Source: Ianthella basta (lineage: Eukaryota; Porifera; Demospongiae; Verongiida; Ianthellidae). Taken from it: DNA of 64,000 bases. Positions 61,907-64,000 of this stretch are shown piece after piece. The notes beneath the pieces are model-generated. The model saw only the letters and a program-made list of their open reading frames with translations. It ran no database searches and was not told the DNA's origin. The position numbers and the translations under genes are program-made. The stretch spans positions 3,928,908 through 3,992,907 of the forward strand of contig OZ025870.1 of NCBI GenBank assembly GCA_964019415.1. Direction: 5' to 3'. Numbering within the stretch: position 1 is the first letter of the stretch; each line of letters opens with the position of its first letter.

Positions 61907-64000
61907 ACAGGGTAAGATCTGGCAAGATTAGGCAAGATATATATGACTAGGTAAGATCTTGCAAGATTTGGCAAGATATGACGAGGTATGATCTGGCAAG
62001 ATATGATGAGGTAAGATTTGGCAAGATTAGGCAAGATATGACAAGGTAAGATTTGGCAAGATTAGGCAAGATATGGCAAGGTAAGATCTGGCAAGATTAG
62101 GCAAGATATGACAAGGTAAGATCTGGTAAGATATGACGAGGTATGATCTGGCAAGATATGACAAGGTAAGATCAGGCAAGATTAGGCAAGATATGCCTAG
62201 GTGAGATCTTGCAAGATTTGGCTAGATCTGACGAGGTATGATCTGGCAAGATATGATGAGGTAAGATTTGGCAAGATTAGGAAAGATTAGGCAAGATATG
62301 ACAAGGTAGGATTAGGCAAGATTTGGCAAGATATGACAAGGCTAGATCTGGCTAGATATGACAAAGTAAGATTAAGAAATATTTGGCAAGATATGAGAAG
62401 GTAAGATTTGGCAAGTTTTGGCAAGATATGACGAGGAAAGATTTGGCAAGATTTGGTAAGATATGATAAGGTAAGATCTGGCAAGATTAGGCAAGATATG
62501 ACAAGGTAAGATCTGGCAAGATATGACAAAGTATGATCTGGCAAGATATGACAGGGTGAGATCTGGCAAGATTAGGCAAGATATGACTAGGTAAGATCTC
62601 GCAAGATTTGGCAAGATATGACGAGGTATGATCTGGCAAGATATGATGAGGTAAGATTTGGCAAGATTAGGCAAGATATGACAAGGTAAGATTAAGCAAG
62701 ATTTGGCAAGATATGACAAGGTAAAATTAAGCAAGATTTGGCAAGATATGACACGGTAAGATTTGGCAAGATTTGGCAAGATATGACAAGGTAAGATTAA
62801 GCAAGATTAGGCAAAATATGACAAGGTAAGATTTGGCAAGATTAGGCAAGATATGACAAGGTAAGATTTGGCAAGATTTGGCAAGATATGACAAGGTAAG
62901 ATTAGGCAAGATTAGACAAGATATGACAAGGTAAGATTAGGCAACATTAGGCAAGATATGACAAGGTAAGATTTGGCAAGATTTGGCAAGATATGACAAG
63001 GTAAGATTTGGCAAGATTAGGCAAGATATGACAAGGTAAGATTTGGCAAGATTTGGAAAGATATGACAAGGTAAGATTTGGCAAAATTTAGCAAGATATC
63101 ACAAGGTAAGATTTGGCAAGATTAGGCAAGCTATGACAAGGTAAGATTTGGCAAGATTAGGCAAGATATGACGAGGTAAGATTTGGCAATATATGACAAG
63201 GTAAGATTAAGCAAGATTTGGAAAGATATGACAAGGTAAGATTAAGCAAGATTTGGCAAGATATGACGAGGTAAGATTAAACAAGATTTGGCAAGATATG
63301 ACAAGGTAAGATTTGGCAAGATTAGGCAAAATATGACAAGGAAAGATTTGGCAAGATTAGGCAAGATATGTCAAGGTAAGATTTGGCAAGATTAGGCAAG
63401 ATATGACAAGGTAAGATTTGGCAAGATTAGGCAAGATATGACAAGGTAATAGTTGGCAAGATTTGGCAAGAAATGACATGGTAAGATCTACATGGCAAGA
63501 TTAGGCAAGATATGACAAGGTAAGATTAGGCAAGATTAGGCAACATTACAAGGTAAGATTAAGCAAGATTTGGCAAGATATGACAAGGTAAGATTAAGCA
63601 AGAATTTGCAGGATATGACAAGGTAAGATTAAGCAAGATTAGGCAAAATATGACAAGGTAAGATTTGGCAAGATTAGGCAAGATATGACAAGGTAAGATT
63701 TGGCAAGATTTGGCAAGAAATTACAAGGTAAGATAAAGCAAGATTATGCAATATATGTCAAGGTAAGATTAAGCAAGATTTGGCAAGATATGACAAGGCA
63801 AGATTTGGCAAGATTTGGCAAGATATGACAAGGTTAGATTAGGCAAGATTAGACAAGATATTACAAGGTAAGATTAGGCAACATTAGGCAAATATGACAA
63901 GATAAGATTTGGCAAGATTTGGCAAGATATGACAAGGTAAGATTTGGCAAGATTAGGCAAGATATGACAAGGTAAGATTTGGCAAGATTTGGCAAGATAT
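61907..64000 (+). repeat. Satellite block 4 (forward orientation, continues beyond the window)
   Basis: About 2.1 kb of satellite back in the original orientation. Its first 400 bp resemble 7236-7340 and 57760-57840 (GACAGGGTAAGATC, then GACTAGGTAAGATCTTGC), and later parts resemble block 3, including a GATCTACATGGCAAG marker at 63485. No gene. Confidence 0.96.

Noticed and set aside
1..64000. TTAGGC within GATTAGGCAA, the nematode telomere hexamer
   Set aside because: It occurs once per monomer at most, never as tandem hexamers. It is a chance part of the 35-mer.
1..64000. CRISPR-like array (short direct repeats at regular spacing)
   Set aside because: There are no unique spacers: repeat and spacer alike are the same monomer. 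No cas genes are present and the context is eukaryotic.

Overview
The window looks like a heterochromatic, satellite-dominated block of a eukaryotic, probably invertebrate animal, genome. About 55 kb of the 64 kb is one purine-rich satellite with 35-bp and 25-bp monomers built from related pentamers. Two GC-richer islands interrupt it, and each is a retrotransposon on the minus strand. Host assignment rests only on element types: non-LTR elements with a restriction-like endonuclease, and tyrosine-recombinase retrotransposons, are both common in marine invertebrates. I saw no host gene, rRNA, tRNA, CRISPR array or bacterial-type operon.

Layout: (1) 1-7789 satellite, with a 2.76-2.78 kb tandem duplication. 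(2) 7790-11173 non-LTR retrotransposon. It has three 5'-UTR monomers (two with a YY1-like site), a zinc-finger ORF, an RT plus PD-(D/E)XK-type endonuclease ORF in another frame, and a 3'-terminal stem-loop. It is flanked by an 11-bp target-site duplication, and a paralogous empty site lies at 20374-20384. (3) 11174-43605 satellite with many nested segmental tandem duplications. (4) 43606-49456 a DIRS-order (Ngaro/PAT-like) element with split direct repeats in A1-ORFs-B1-A2-B2 order. It carries a Gag with CCCH and CCHC fingers, an RT/RNase H and a tyrosine recombinase. Gag appears to contain a 512-nt spliceosomal intron, and the recombinase is broken by a frameshift and a stop. The element joined the satellite at a TTA core with no target duplication. 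(5) 49457-59730 satellite of a related higher-order type. (6) 59731-61906 satellite in inverted orientation. (7) 61907-64000 satellite in the original orientation.

In the non-LTR element, the zinc-finger ORF and the RT/endonuclease ORF would together support target-primed reverse transcription. In the DIRS-like element, Gag packages RNA, RT/RNase H makes cDNA, and the recombinase integrates a circle whose joint is the B1/A2 repeat boundary. The most notable observations are the in-frame phase-1 gag intron, the exact empty site for the non-LTR insertion, the YY1-bearing 5'-UTR monomers, the seamless TTA integration, and a near-consensus 5' splice site in most satellite monomers. All boundaries and identities were read by eye, so duplication edges are approximate to a few tens of bases.
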